Assembly: GCF_022179345.1 (NCBI RefSeq)
Contig: NZ_BPQR01000035.1
Coordinates: 23,205 to 87,204 of the forward strand
DNA from: Methylobacterium jeotgali
GTDB lineage: Bacteria > Pseudomonadota > Alphaproteobacteria > Rhizobiales > Beijerinckiaceae
Length of the DNA: 64,000 nucleotides
Reading direction: 5' to 3'
Position 1 is the first letter of the stretch; each line of letters begins with the position of its first letter. Shown here piece by piece: positions 53,205 to 62,262 of the stretch. The notes under the pieces were generated by a model. It was not told the DNA's origin, ran no database searches, and saw only the letters and a program-made list of their open reading frames with translations. The translations under genes were made by a program, and so were the position numbers.

Positions 53205-55583
53205 TCACACAAAACGAATGAAATGCGCCGATGACCAGACGCGGCTGCCGTCGCGCTGGCGGCCGGAGAGGTAGACGGGCCGGTGGCCGAAGGCGGCGTT
53301 CTCCGGGGCGATCTCGATCGTTCCGGCGACGTCCCGGGGCAGCGTCCGTTCGGTGAGCCGCTCGAGGGCCAGGAACAGCTCCGTGCCGCCGAGGTCGAGC
53401 CGCAGCGCGCCCCGCTCCAACAACTCGCGGCCGGTGCACTCCCAGTGGAAGTCCGGCGCGTGGACGAAGGGAGCCGGGCGGCGCGGGTCGCCGACCTTCA
53501 CGAAGCCGCCGATCGTGCCCTCGATCAGCAGGCGGCACTGCGCGAGGTCGCCGATGTCGATCTCGATGGCGTCGCTGTCGCCGTAGGTATCGGAGCGGAA
53601 GGCGATCTCGGTGGGGCCTGCCCGCCAGGCCGTCTCCTCGGTGTGCTCGAAGCCCCGCGGGACGATGCGGCGGATGGTGCCGTTGAGGATGCGGATGCGG
53701 CCCTCCCAGGCGGCCCAGCGGTAGCGGTCGCGGATGCGCGCGCCGCCCCAGCGCAGGCGCACGAGGCGCTCCGAGTGGCCGAGCTCCGCGTGGAGATCGC
53801 GCCGCCAGATCTCCCCGGTATGGTCGTGGGCAGTGAACTCCTCCCAGCCCGCCTCGCCGAGGAAGCGGTAGTCGAGCCGGGCGAGACCGGCATGGTCGAA
53901 GGCGTCTCCCTGGAGGTGCTCTCCGCAGCGCACGAGGAGCGCGCTGCGCTCGCCCGTCGTCGCGAAGGTGCGCCGCGCCCGCAGCGCCCGCCCGACCGAG
54001 CGCCGGTCGAGGCTCTCGGCGAGGATGCCGGTGAGGCCGCCCCGCACCCCGAAGACCTGAACGCCCGGCGCGCCGCCGCCCGGCCGCCCGCGATGCTCGT
54101 CGCCGTTGGCGCAGACGCCGAGCCGGTAGCCCCGGGCGATCACGTCCCGGTAGAGCCAGTCGAAATGCCCCCAGGCGGAGGCGATCTCGACGAGGCGCTC
54201 CAGCTCCGGATGGTGCCAGTCGGGAATGTAGCGGCGGCCGCCGACATGGGGGATCACGAGATGCCCCTCCGGGTCGTCGGCATAGGCCGCCCAGAGGTCC
54301 TCGACGGGCCAGCGGCCGACCTCGACGCCGGCGCTTCCCATGCTGTCGTTCCAGAGGAAGGTGCGGTTGTGCTCGCCCTTGTCGTTGAAGGGGAAGCCCG
54401 GCGTCGCGTCGCCGAGGAAGATGACCTGATGGTCGCCGCCCGCCGTCGAGCTGCCGCACCATTCCTGCACCGCGTAGGCGACGAAGCGGCCGGCCGCGTC
54501 GAAATCCCGGACCACCTCGACGCCCTGGCGCCAAGCCTCGTCGGTGATCTGGAAGTCGTTGGCGGTGTAGCCGTAGACGTCGACCCCGGCGACGTCGCGG
54601 GCGTAGGCCGCATTGTAGGCCGGGCTGTTGGTGCCGACCGTGTCGTGGGCGTGGACGTGGAGGTCGCCGTAGAGGGCGCGGGGGACGGGTGAGTCCGCCA
54701 GTCCCGTCACGAAGGCCTCGCCCCCCGGCACGCCGCGAAGGCCGGGGGCGGTGACGACGATCCGGTGCTCGCCGGAGACCGGCGGCAGGTCCTCGATCCG
54801 CAGGCGGGCCCAGCCCTCCTCCGGCAAGGGATGGGCGCGCTCGTAGACGGATATCTCACCGGCAAAGGCACGGACCTCGACGGCGCCGCCCCGGTCGCGG
54901 GCGACGTTGCCCCAGCGGTCGAGGAGCGCCACGGTGAGCGGCGCCGTTCCGCCGTCCGTCACGAAGCGCGGGGCGGCGAGCTGCACGCGCTCCGGCGGCC
55001 CGGCGACGATCTTCAGCACGGGGTCGCCGGGCACGGCGACGTAGCGGGAGGTCCCGAGCGGGTCGACGTAGCAGCGGAACCGGAAGCCGTCCTCGACGAA
55101 GGTCTGGATCCGGGTGCCGGGCCCGCCCGCCCGGCGGTCGCCGAGGCGGATGACGATGCGGTCCCCGGCGTTAAGGTAGCCGTCGACCACGTCGACGATC
55201 ACCGCCTTCTGGAAGGGCCGCTCGTGCCCCTTCTGGTCAAAGCGCACGCTGAGCGACTGCACGGTGGCCGGCGACTGGCCGGGCAGGAGCGGGCCGGCCT
55301 CGTACTCGGCGCTGACATAGTTCGCCGCCAGCGGGTCCGCGGTCTGGAAGGGCGCCCAGTCCGAGTAGAACTTGAAGGTCGCCTTGAAGGTGGCGCCGTC
55401 CGCGATCCCGCAGGCGCCGACCTCGTAGGTCAGCACCACCTCCTGCCAGCTTCCCGCGACGGCCGCGTCGTGGCTGCACGAGACCGTGCCGAGGAAGGGG
55501 CGCGCCTTGATCGCCTCGTAGAGGCCGGCCGGCGCCACGTGCTCGCCGAGCCTCGCCCGGCGCTCGTCCCCGTGCTGCGTCAC
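53205..55583 (-). CDS. DUF3604 family protein (PHP-like metal-dependent hydrolase)
   Basis: A 792-residue protein without signal peptide. Residues about 310-480 contain the metal-binding signature YGDLHVHAHDTVGTNSPAYN and DVYGYTANDFQITDEAW, with later histidine/aspartate motifs (LVIPHVGGRRYIPDWHHPEL, CANGDEHRGRPGG), as in DUF3604/PHP-type phosphoesterase-like proteins. The N-terminal 300 residues are beta-rich. The family is poorly characterised. Divergent from the sulfur-type binding-protein gene across a 137-base AT-rich gap. Confidence 0.78.
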   Translation of the reverse strand: MTQHGDERRARLGEHVAPAGLYEAIKARPFLGTVSCSHDAAVAGSWQEVVLTYEVGACGIADGATFKATFKFYSDWAPFQTADPLAANYVSAEYEAGPLLPGQSPATVQSLSVRFDQKGHERPFQKAVIVDVVDGYLNAGDRIVIRLGDRRAGGPGTRIQTFVEDGFRFRCYVDPLGTSRYVAVPGDPVLKIVAGPPERVQLAAPRFVTDGGTAPLTVALLDRWGNVARDRGGAVEVRAFAGEISVYERAHPLPEEGWARLRIEDLPPVSGEHRIVVTAPGLRGVPGGEAFVTGLADSPVPRALYGDLHVHAHDTVGTNSPAYNAAYARDVAGVDVYGYTANDFQITDEAWRQGVEVVRDFDAAGRFVAYAVQEWCGSSTAGGDHQVIFLGDATPGFPFNDKGEHNRTFLWNDSMGSAGVEVGRWPVEDLWAAYADDPEGHLVIPHVGGRRYIPDWHHPELERLVEIASAWGHFDWLYRDVIARGYRLGVCANGDEHRGRPGGGAPGVQVFGVRGGLTGILAESLDRRSVGRALRARRTFATTGERSALLVRCGEHLQGDAFDHAGLARLDYRFLGEAGWEEFTAHDHTGEIWRRDLHAELGHSERLVRLRWGGARIRDRYRWAAWEGRIRILNGTIRRIVPRGFEHTEETAWRAGPTEIAFRSDTYGDSDAIEIDIGDLAQCRLLIEGTIGGFVKVGDPRRPAPFVHAPDFHWECTGRELLERGALRLDLGGTELFLALERLTERTLPRDVAGTIEIAPENAAFGHRPVYLSGRQRDGSRVWSSAHFIRFV

Positions 55584-55720
55584 GCGCGTCTCCGTCCGGA
55601 TCGTTGCCGGCGGGCTATAGGCCCGTTCCGATCAAATGTCTTGCTGCTCGCGCTCAACAAGTCATAATGCAAGTATATCCAAATAGATATTGCCCGATAT
55701 CGCCGGAAAATAGAGTTCTC

Positions 55721-56776
55721 ATGCGCGCCAAGCTCGGATCGTGGATGCTTCTTCTCTGGGCCGCGCTCGCGCTTCCGGCCGCCGCCCTGGCGCAGGAGGG
55801 CGCGGCCTCGAGCGTCCCGATCCGGATCGGGGCGATCCCCGTGCTCGGCGCGGCGCCGATCTTCGTGGCCGAGCGGGAGGGCTGGCTCGCGGAAGCCGGC
55901 CTCAAGCCGACGATCGCCCTCTTCGATTCCGGGCCGAACGCCGTCCAGGCGGCGGCGAGCGGCACCCTCGACGTCTACGTCGCCGGCATCACGCCGGCCG
56001 CGATCGGCCGCGGGCGGGGCGTCGACCTGCGGGTGGTAGCGGCGACGGCGGTCGGCGAGAACGTGCTCGTGGCGGGCGCGAAGCTGGCGGCGCTCGCGGG
56101 CGACGGTACCCCGCCGGCCACGGCCTTCCGACGCTTCCGCGAGCAGACCGGCCGCCCGGCCAGGATCGCCACGCAGCCGCCGGGCTCGATCCCCTACACC
56201 AACCTCGCCTACTGGCTGCGGGAGCTGCACAAGGTCGACCCGGCGGACGTGCAGATCGTGACGCTCGGCATCGACGCCGCGCAGCAGGCGATCCTGTCGG
56301 GCGCGGTCGACGGGGCGACGGTGCGCGAGCCCGGCCTCACCATCATCCGCGAGCGCAACCCCGGCATCCGCCTGATCGCCGGCGGCAACGACCTCTTCCC
56401 AGGGCAGCCCGGCACGGTGGTCGCCGTGCGCGGCGCCTTCCTGGAGCAGAACCCGGCGGCGGTGCGCGGCCTCGTCCGGGCGATCGCGCGCGCCGTCGAT
56501 CTCCTCAAGCGCGAGCCCGAGCGGGCCGTGCCGGCGGTCGAGGTGGCGCTCGGCAAGGGCATCGTCACGCGGGAGACGCTCGCCAGGGCGCTCGCCTCGC
56601 CGGCCACGCAGTTCGCCGCCGACCCGGCCGGCATCGTCCAATCCACGCAGGCGATGCTCGCCTTCCAGGCCACCCTCGGCCTTGGCGACGCGGCGCCCTC
56701 GACGGAAGGCTTGTTCGACCCGCGCTTCTTCGAGGCCGTCCGGGCCGAGGCGGCGGCCGTGCCGGCCGCGCGATAG
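55721..56776 (+). CDS. ABC transporter substrate-binding protein (NMT1/SsuA-like)
   Basis: A 351-residue exported protein: signal peptide (residues 1-24, ending LA-QEG), then RIGAIPVLGAAPIFVAEREG, ALFDSGPNAVQAAASGTLDV, TQPPGSIPYTNLAYWLRELH, typical of the NMT1/SsuA/TauA binding-protein fold for sulfonates, taurine or pyrimidine precursors. It starts an operon-like run with soxC-like, soxD-like and ABC genes. ATG 55721 begins the signal peptide; longer frames upstream lack one. Confidence 0.85.
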   Translation: MRAKLGSWMLLLWAALALPAAALAQEGAASSVPIRIGAIPVLGAAPIFVAEREGWLAEAGLKPTIALFDSGPNAVQAAASGTLDVYVAGITPAAIGRGRGVDLRVVAATAVGENVLVAGAKLAALAGDGTPPATAFRRFREQTGRPARIATQPPGSIPYTNLAYWLRELHKVDPADVQIVTLGIDAAQQAILSGAVDGATVREPGLTIIRERNPGIRLIAGGNDLFPGQPGTVVAVRGAFLEQNPAAVRGLVRAIARAVDLLKREPERAVPAVEVALGKGIVTRETLARALASPATQFAADPAGIVQSTQAMLAFQATLGLGDAAPSTEGLFDPRFFEAVRAEAAAVPAAR

Positions 56777-56786
56777 GGGCCGGCCG

Positions 56787-58007
56787 ATGCGATCGGAGAA
56801 CCGCCGCGCCTTCCTGCGGCTCGCCGGAGGCACGCTGGCCGGCGCCGGTGCCACGGGCGCGCTCGCGAGGGACGGCGCGCCCCTCGACGTGCCGGCCTGG
56901 ACGCGGGAGCAGGGCGTCAACGCGCCGGGCTACGGGCGCCCGGCGCCGGGCGAGACGCTCGCCCGCTACCCCCGGCTGCCGCCGGCCTTTCCCGGCGCGA
57001 CCTCCACCGTGACGCCGCTTCAAGGCCTGCACGGCATCCTCACGCCGAACGGACTGCACTTCGAGCGCCATCACGCCGGCATCCCGGCGGTCGATCCGGA
57101 CCGGCACCGTCTCGTCGTGCACGGCCTCGTCGAGCGCCCGCTCGTCCTCACCATGGACGACCTGCTGCGCCTGCCGGCGGTGTCGCGGCTGCACTTCCTC
57201 GAATGTTCGGGCAACACCCCCTGGGTCGGCGCCAAGGCGGGCTGGACGGTGCAGGACAGCCACGGCCTGATCTCCTGCGCCGAGTGGACCGGCGTCGAGC
57301 TCGCGACGCTGCTCGCCGAGGTCGGCGTGAAGCCCGGCGCCGCCTGGATCCTCGCCGAGGGGGCGGATGCCTGCGCCATGAGCCGCTCGATCCCCCTCGA
57401 TGCGGCTCTCGACGGCGCGATCCTCGCCTACGCGCAGAACGGCGAGCGGCTGCGGCCCGAGCAGGGCTACCCCCTGCGCCTGTTCCTGCCGGGGCTCGAG
57501 GGGAACCTCAGCATCAAGTGGCTGCGCCGGCTGAAGGTCGGCGACCGGCCTTTCCAGACCCGCGAGGAGACCTCGAAATACACCGACCTGATGCCCGACG
57601 GCACCGCGCGGCAGTTCACGTTCGTGATGGAGGCGAAATCGGTGATCACGTCGCCCTCGGGCGGGCAAGCCCTGCGCGGACCGGGGTTTCACGAGATCCG
57701 CGGGCTCGCCTGGACCGGAAGGGGACGGATCGTCGGCGTCGATGTCTCGACGGATGGCGGCGCGCGCTGGGAGCCGGCGCGGCTCGAAGGGCCGGTGCTG
57801 CCGCGCTGCCTCACCCGCTTCCGCCTGCCCTGGCGCTGGGAGGGCGGCCCGGCGAAGCTGCTGAGCCGGGCGCGGGACGAGACCGGCTACGTCCAGCCGA
57901 GCCGCGAGGCCCTGGTCGCGGTGCGCGGCACGCGGTCCTACTACCACAACAACGCGGTCTTCGGCTGGAGCGTCGCGGCGGACGGAGCGGTGCGCCATGC
58001 GGCCTGA
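56787..58007 (+). CDS. soxC: SoxC-like molybdopterin sulfite dehydrogenase subunit
   Basis: A 406-residue protein with a Tat signal (NRRAFLRLAGGTLAGAGATG). The sulfite-oxidase core shows LHFLECSGNTPWVGAKAGWT, in which the cysteine would ligate molybdenum, and the Mo-co dimerisation domain has IRGLAWTGRGRIVGVDVSTD and the TRSYYHNNAVFGWS end. SoxC with the cytochrome SoxD forms a periplasmic sulfur/sulfite dehydrogenase. The remaining sox genes are not in the window, so here it probably oxidises sulfite released from organosulfur compounds. ATG 56787 is 10 bases after the previous stop. Confidence 0.9.
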   Translation: MRSENRRAFLRLAGGTLAGAGATGALARDGAPLDVPAWTREQGVNAPGYGRPAPGETLARYPRLPPAFPGATSTVTPLQGLHGILTPNGLHFERHHAGIPAVDPDRHRLVVHGLVERPLVLTMDDLLRLPAVSRLHFLECSGNTPWVGAKAGWTVQDSHGLISCAEWTGVELATLLAEVGVKPGAAWILAEGADACAMSRSIPLDAALDGAILAYAQNGERLRPEQGYPLRLFLPGLEGNLSIKWLRRLKVGDRPFQTREETSKYTDLMPDGTARQFTFVMEAKSVITSPSGGQALRGPGFHEIRGLAWTGRGRIVGVDVSTDGGARWEPARLEGPVLPRCLTRFRLPWRWEGGPAKLLSRARDETGYVQPSREALVAVRGTRSYYHNNAVFGWSVAADGAVRHAA

Positions 58008-58563
58008 GCTTCTGCTGACGGCGCTCGCCATCGGCCTCGGCGGCCCCGCCCATGCCCAGAGCCAGGGGCCTTTCGGCGTCGGCCGACCGGCAGCACCGGA
58101 GACGATCGCCGCCTGGGACATCGAGGCGCGGCCGGACGGACGGGGCCTGCCGCCGGGAAGCGGCAGCGTCCGCGAGGGAGCGGTCCTGTTCGCGGCGCGC
58201 TGCGCGAGCTGTCACGGCGATCGCGGCCAGGGGGCCGCCGCCGAGGCGCTCGCGGGCGGGACCGGCAGCCTGACCGACGCCAAGCCGCTGCGCACGGTCG
58301 GCAGCTACTGGCCCTACGCGACGACGCTGTTCGACTACGTGCGCCGGGCGATGCCCTTCGACGCGCCCCAGTCGCTCGCGCCCGACGAGGTCTACGCCGT
58401 AAGCGCCTACGTCCTGCACCTCAACGGCCTGCTGCCCGGGGATGCCCGCCTCGACGCCGTCGCCCTGCCGAAGGTCGCCATGCCGAACCGCGACGGCTTC
58501 ACCGCCGACCCGCGCCCGGACGTGGCGGCAGAGGGCGCAGCCGCCCGCCCTCCCGCCCGCTGA
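57997..58563 (+). CDS. soxD: SoxD-like c-type cytochrome, electron acceptor of SoxC
   Basis: A 188-residue exported cytochrome with a signal peptide (to about residue 20) and a single heme motif CASCH at about residue 68-72. The distal methionine could be in VRRAMPFDAPQSLAPDEVYA. It overlaps the end of soxC by 11 bases, the usual coupling of soxCD, and is shorter than classical diheme SoxD (about 350 residues), so it is a single-heme variant. Confidence 0.85.
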   Translation: MRPELLLTALAIGLGGPAHAQSQGPFGVGRPAAPETIAAWDIEARPDGRGLPPGSGSVREGAVLFAARCASCHGDRGQGAAAEALAGGTGSLTDAKPLRTVGSYWPYATTLFDYVRRAMPFDAPQSLAPDEVYAVSAYVLHLNGLLPGDARLDAVALPKVAMPNRDGFTADPRPDVAAEGAAARPPAR

Positions 58564-58632
58564 CCGCCGCCCCATGTCCCGCTCTCGCGAGACCACCTCC
58601 CGGCCTCGAGCCGCCGGGTGCGATCGCGCGAC

Positions 58633-58661
58633 GATCTTCCGCGAGAGGATCACCGAAGATC
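58633..58661. repeat. 7-bp inverted repeat upstream of the ABC genes
   Basis: GATCTTC (58633-58639) and GAAGATC (58655-58661) lie in the 305-base gap 58564-58868, which holds no other recognised gene. It may be an operator or attenuator of the ABC operon. Confidence 0.35.
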
Positions 58662-58868
58662 TTGCTCGATGCGCATCTCGGCGCGGAGCGGAATTCCCGT
58701 TCTGATCTTGCGCCTCTTTCGAGATGTTCCTTCCTGTCCGGGCGAGATGTTTGGATTCTGCATCCATTGCCATCGGCTCTGCGCCCGTGCAGCTTCGAGC
58801 GTACCGATCGGAACGCCGGCCGCCCCCCGCGGCCGACGGCGTTCGCGTCGGGCCGAAGCCGTGGATCG

Positions 58869-59603
58869 ATGTCGAGCTTGAGCCCCCGTCTGGCCCTGGA
58901 GGCCGTCGCCTATCGGTACGGTCCGAGCCCGGTGTTCGAGCGCCTCGACCTCGCCGTGGCGGCGGGAGAGCGGGTCGGCATTCTCGGCCGCTCGGGGGTC
59001 GGCAAGTCGACCCTCCTTCAGATCCTGGCGGGGCTGGTCGCGCCCGGCGCCGGCCGGGTGCTGCTCGACGGCGCGCCCGTGCGCGGCCCGGTCCCCGGCT
59101 GCACGGTGATGTTCCAGCGCCCCGCCCTGCTGCCCTGGGGATCCGTGCTCGACAACGTGCTCCTGCCCGCTCGCCTCTCCGGCCGCCTCGGCCGCGACCG
59201 GGCCGGCTGCACGGCGCAGGCGCGCCGTCTCCTCGATGATCTCGGCCTCGCCGAGCGCGTCGAGGCGAAGCCCCACCAACTCTCGGGCGGCCAGCAGCAG
59301 CGGGTCGCGCTCGCCCGGGCGCTCGCGAGCGAGCCCCGCATCCTGCTCCTCGACGAACCCTTCTCCGCCCTCGATCCGGAGATGCGGTCCTCGCTGCGCG
59401 CCGACGTGCTGCGCCTGGCGAAAGCGCGTGGGCTGACCCTGATCGTCGTCACGCACGACCTTGCCGACGTGGCGGCCCTGGCCGAGCGCGCCGTGGTGCT
59501 CGAAGGGTCGCCCGCCCGCATCGCCGACGACTTTCCCCTCGGGCCCGAGGCCGGGGAGACGCTGCGCCGCCGCCTCGGCGCGGCCTCCCGCGCGGCGGCC
59601 TGA
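58869..59603 (+). CDS. ABC transporter ATP-binding protein (SsuB/TauB-like)
   Basis: A 244-residue ATPase with all ABC motifs: Walker A GRSGVGKST, Q-loop MFQRPALLPWG, signature LSGGQQQR, Walker B ILLLDEPFSALD and H-loop VVTHDLADV. It belongs to the nitrate/sulfonate/taurine importer group. The binding protein and permease follow on the same strand, giving a complete importer. ATG 58869 was chosen; no strong ribosome binding site. Confidence 0.93.
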   Translation: MSSLSPRLALEAVAYRYGPSPVFERLDLAVAAGERVGILGRSGVGKSTLLQILAGLVAPGAGRVLLDGAPVRGPVPGCTVMFQRPALLPWGSVLDNVLLPARLSGRLGRDRAGCTAQARRLLDDLGLAERVEAKPHQLSGGQQQRVALARALASEPRILLLDEPFSALDPEMRSSLRADVLRLAKARGLTLIVVTHDLADVAALAERAVVLEGSPARIADDFPLGPEAGETLRRRLGAASRAAA

Positions 59604-59628
59604 TCTTTCTCCCTCACCCGAGACCCCG

Positions 59629-60855
59629 ATGACCGCTCCCGACGATCTCTCCGCCCTCTGGACGCACGAGTGGACCCGCGCCGACTGGACGCGCCGGGAC
59701 ACCCTCGACGCGCTCGCCCGCGGCGGCCTCGCGGCGCTGCTCGGCGGCGGCGCGCTGGGGCTCTCCGGAGGGGCGGTGCACGCGGCGGAGGACGAGACCG
59801 TGCGCATCGGCTACCTGCCGATCACCGACGCCACCGCGCTCCTCGTCGCCCACGCCAAGGGGTTCTTCGAGGAAGCCGGGCTCAAGGTCGCGGAGCCGAC
59901 GCCGGTGCGGAGCTGGTCGGCGCTGGTCGAGGGCTTCGCGGCGGGCAAGTTCAACCTCGCCCACCTGCTCAAGCCCATCCCCGTCTGGATGCGCTACAAC
60001 AACAAATTCCCGGTCAAGGTGCTGGCCTGGGCCCACACCAACGGCTCGGGGATCGTCGTCGGCGGCAGGAGCGGCATCGCCGACTTCAAGGGCTTGGCCG
60101 GCAAGCGTGTCGCGGTGCCCTATTGGTACTCGATGCACAACGTCGTGCTGCAATATGCCCTGCGTGAATCCGGGGTGACGCCGGTGATCCGCGGCGAGGC
60201 GGGAGCGGGCGAGTGCGCCCTCCAGATCCTGCCGCCCCCCGAGATGCCGGCGGCGTTGGCCGCGGGCAAGATCGACGGCTACATCGTCGCCGAGCCCTTC
60301 AACGCGCTCGGGGAACTCAAGGCCGGGGCGCGGATGCTGCGCTTCACCGGCGACATCTGGAAGAACCATCCCTGCTGCGTCGTCGTCGCCCACGAGCGGC
60401 AGATCGCGGGCAACCCGGAATGGACCGGCAAGGCCGTCGACGCCATCGTGCGCGCCCAGGCCTACTGCATCGAGAACCGCGACGAGGTCGCAAAGCTGCT
60501 CTCGAAGGACGGCCGCGGCTACCTGCCGATGCCGGCCGATGTCGTCGTGAAGGCCATGACCGACTACGGGCCGGGCTACGAGGCGAGCGGCGCCATCCGC
60601 CACCCGGACTGGGCGGCGCGCCGCATCGACTTCCAGCCCTGGCCCTACCCCTCCGCGACGAAGCTCATCGTCGAGGCGATGGGGCGCACGGTGGTCGAGG
60701 GCGATGCCGGCTTCCTGAAGGGGCTCGATCCCGACTTCGTCGCCCGCGACCTCGTGGACGACCGCTTCGTCGCCGCCTCCCTGAAGCGCTATCCCGCCTG
60801 GCCCGGCGCCGCCGAGCCCGCGAGCCTCGCCCGCCAGGAGGTGCTGAGCCTGTGA
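59629..60855 (+). CDS. ABC transporter substrate-binding protein (sulfonate/nitrate type)
   Basis: A 408-residue binding protein with a twin-arginine-like start (WTRRDTLDALARGGLAALLG) and a signal to about residue 52. The mature part reads VRIGYLPITDATALLVAHAK and FFEEAGLKVAEPTPVRSWSA, with LAAGKIDGYIVAEPFNALGE in the second lobe, all of the CmpA/NrtA/SsuA fold. It is the second binding protein of this cluster. The stop overlaps the permease GTG (GTGA). Confidence 0.88.
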   Translation: MTAPDDLSALWTHEWTRADWTRRDTLDALARGGLAALLGGGALGLSGGAVHAAEDETVRIGYLPITDATALLVAHAKGFFEEAGLKVAEPTPVRSWSALVEGFAAGKFNLAHLLKPIPVWMRYNNKFPVKVLAWAHTNGSGIVVGGRSGIADFKGLAGKRVAVPYWYSMHNVVLQYALRESGVTPVIRGEAGAGECALQILPPPEMPAALAAGKIDGYIVAEPFNALGELKAGARMLRFTGDIWKNHPCCVVVAHERQIAGNPEWTGKAVDAIVRAQAYCIENRDEVAKLLSKDGRGYLPMPADVVVKAMTDYGPGYEASGAIRHPDWAARRIDFQPWPYPSATKLIVEAMGRTVVEGDAGFLKGLDPDFVARDLVDDRFVAASLKRYPAWPGAAEPASLARQEVLSL

Positions 60856-61700
60856 GCGGCGCGGTCCGGGCGGCGATCGACATCGAGACGCGGGCCGAGG
60901 TCTCGGCGCCGGCCCCGCGCGGACGGCTGGGCGTCGGCCGGATCGCGGCGGCCGTCGCGCCGCTCCTCGGTCTCGGCGGCCTGTTCGGCCTGTGGTTCCT
61001 CGGCGGGCTGATCCTCGAGAGCGTGCCGAACTACGCGGCCTTCGCCGGCTTCGCGCCGGGGCCGGCGCTCGCCTCCTTCCGGGAGCTTGTCGCCAGCGGC
61101 GACGCCTGGCGGGCGGCGGCCCCGAGCCTGTCGCGGATCGGCCAGGGCCTCGCCTTCGCCTTCGGGATCGGGGCGCCGCTGGGTCTCCTCGTCGGCTCGC
61201 TGCCGCTGCTGGAGCGGGCCCTGCAGCCGCCCTTCCAGCTCCTGCGCATGATCTCGCCGCTCGCCTGGATGCCGATCGCGGTGCTGACCTTCCCGAGCTG
61301 GGATGGGGCGATCGTCTTCCTGATCGCGGCCGCCGCGATCTGGCCGATCCTGTTCGCCACCGCCGCCGGGGTGAAGCGGGTCGATCCGGTCTGGCTGACG
61401 CTCGCCCGCAACCTCGGCGCCGGCTGGCTCGGGACGCTGCGCACCGTGGTGGTGCCGGCGGTCCTCCAGGACATCCTGACGGGCCTGCGGCTGGCGCTCG
61501 GCGTCGCCTGGATCGTGCTGGTGCCGGCCGAGTATCTCGGGGTCACGAGCGGGCTCGGCTACGCCATCAACGACGCCCGCGACACCCTCTCCTACGACCG
61601 CCTCGCCGCCCTCGTCCTGCTGATCGGCCTGATCGGCTACGCCCTCGACGCGGCGCTCGGGCGGCTCGCCGCCCGCGCCCGCTGGATCCCCGCCACCTGA
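60852..61700 (+). CDS. ABC transporter permease (SsuC/TauC-like)
   Basis: A 282-residue inner-membrane protein with about six helices. The EAA-type loop that contacts the ATPase is LARNLGAGWLGTLRTVVVPA, following RVDPVW. Other features are LGLLVGSLPLLERALQP and GYAINDARDTLSYDRLAALV. Starts with GTG overlapping the previous stop. It completes the importer. Confidence 0.9.
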   Translation: MSGAVRAAIDIETRAEVSAPAPRGRLGVGRIAAAVAPLLGLGGLFGLWFLGGLILESVPNYAAFAGFAPGPALASFRELVASGDAWRAAAPSLSRIGQGLAFAFGIGAPLGLLVGSLPLLERALQPPFQLLRMISPLAWMPIAVLTFPSWDGAIVFLIAAAAIWPILFATAAGVKRVDPVWLTLARNLGAGWLGTLRTVVVPAVLQDILTGLRLALGVAWIVLVPAEYLGVTSGLGYAINDARDTLSYDRLAALVLLIGLIGYALDAALGRLAARARWIPAT

Positions 61701-61711
61701 GGAATGTTTCC

Positions 61712-62254
61712 ATGACCGCACCAGTCCGCGAGATCGTCCAGACCTTCGAGACCATCGACCGCGACCGCCTCCGGGCCCTCTCCGAGAAGGGCCGGGCCGA
61801 CCCGACCGCCGTGCGCACGGTGCGGGCGAAGACGATCGCGGAGGGCCGCCGCTTCCGCCACCTCAACTACGTCCGCGACCTGCCCGCCCACGTCGTCGAC
61901 GAGCCGCCGGGGCTGCTCGGTGACGACACCGCCCCGAACCCGACCGAGGCGCTGCTCGCCGCGCTCGGCACCTGCGTCGCGGTGGGCCTCCAGGCCAACG
62001 CGGTCGCCCGCGGCTGGACCGTGAAGGGCATCGAGATCGAGAGCGAGGGCGACATCAACATCACCTCGGTCTGGGGCACGGGCGACCTCGGCGAGAAGGC
62101 GGTCGGCCTCACCACTGTCCGCCTCAAGGCCCGCCTCGACGTCGAGGGCGCGACCGAAGCCGAGCTCGACGAACTCGTAGCCCATGCCGGCCAGTGGTCC
62201 CCGGTGCTCAACACCGTGAAGAACCCCGTCGCCGTCACCCTGTCGCGGGCCTGA
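61712..62254 (+). CDS. OsmC family protein
   Basis: A 180-residue protein with the OsmC/Ohr layout: ADPTAVRTVRAKTIAEGRRF, then PNPTEALLAALGTCVAVGLQ, in which the cysteine is the conserved redox residue. Members are thiol peroxidases for organic hydroperoxides or related small thiol enzymes. GAGGAATG precedes the ATG. It lies 11 bases after the permease and could protect against reactive products formed in sulfur compound oxidation. Confidence 0.88.
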   Translation: MTAPVREIVQTFETIDRDRLRALSEKGRADPTAVRTVRAKTIAEGRRFRHLNYVRDLPAHVVDEPPGLLGDDTAPNPTEALLAALGTCVAVGLQANAVARGWTVKGIEIESEGDINITSVWGTGDLGEKAVGLTTVRLKARLDVEGATEAELDELVAHAGQWSPVLNTVKNPVAVTLSRA

Positions 62255-62262
62255 GGCCGGCC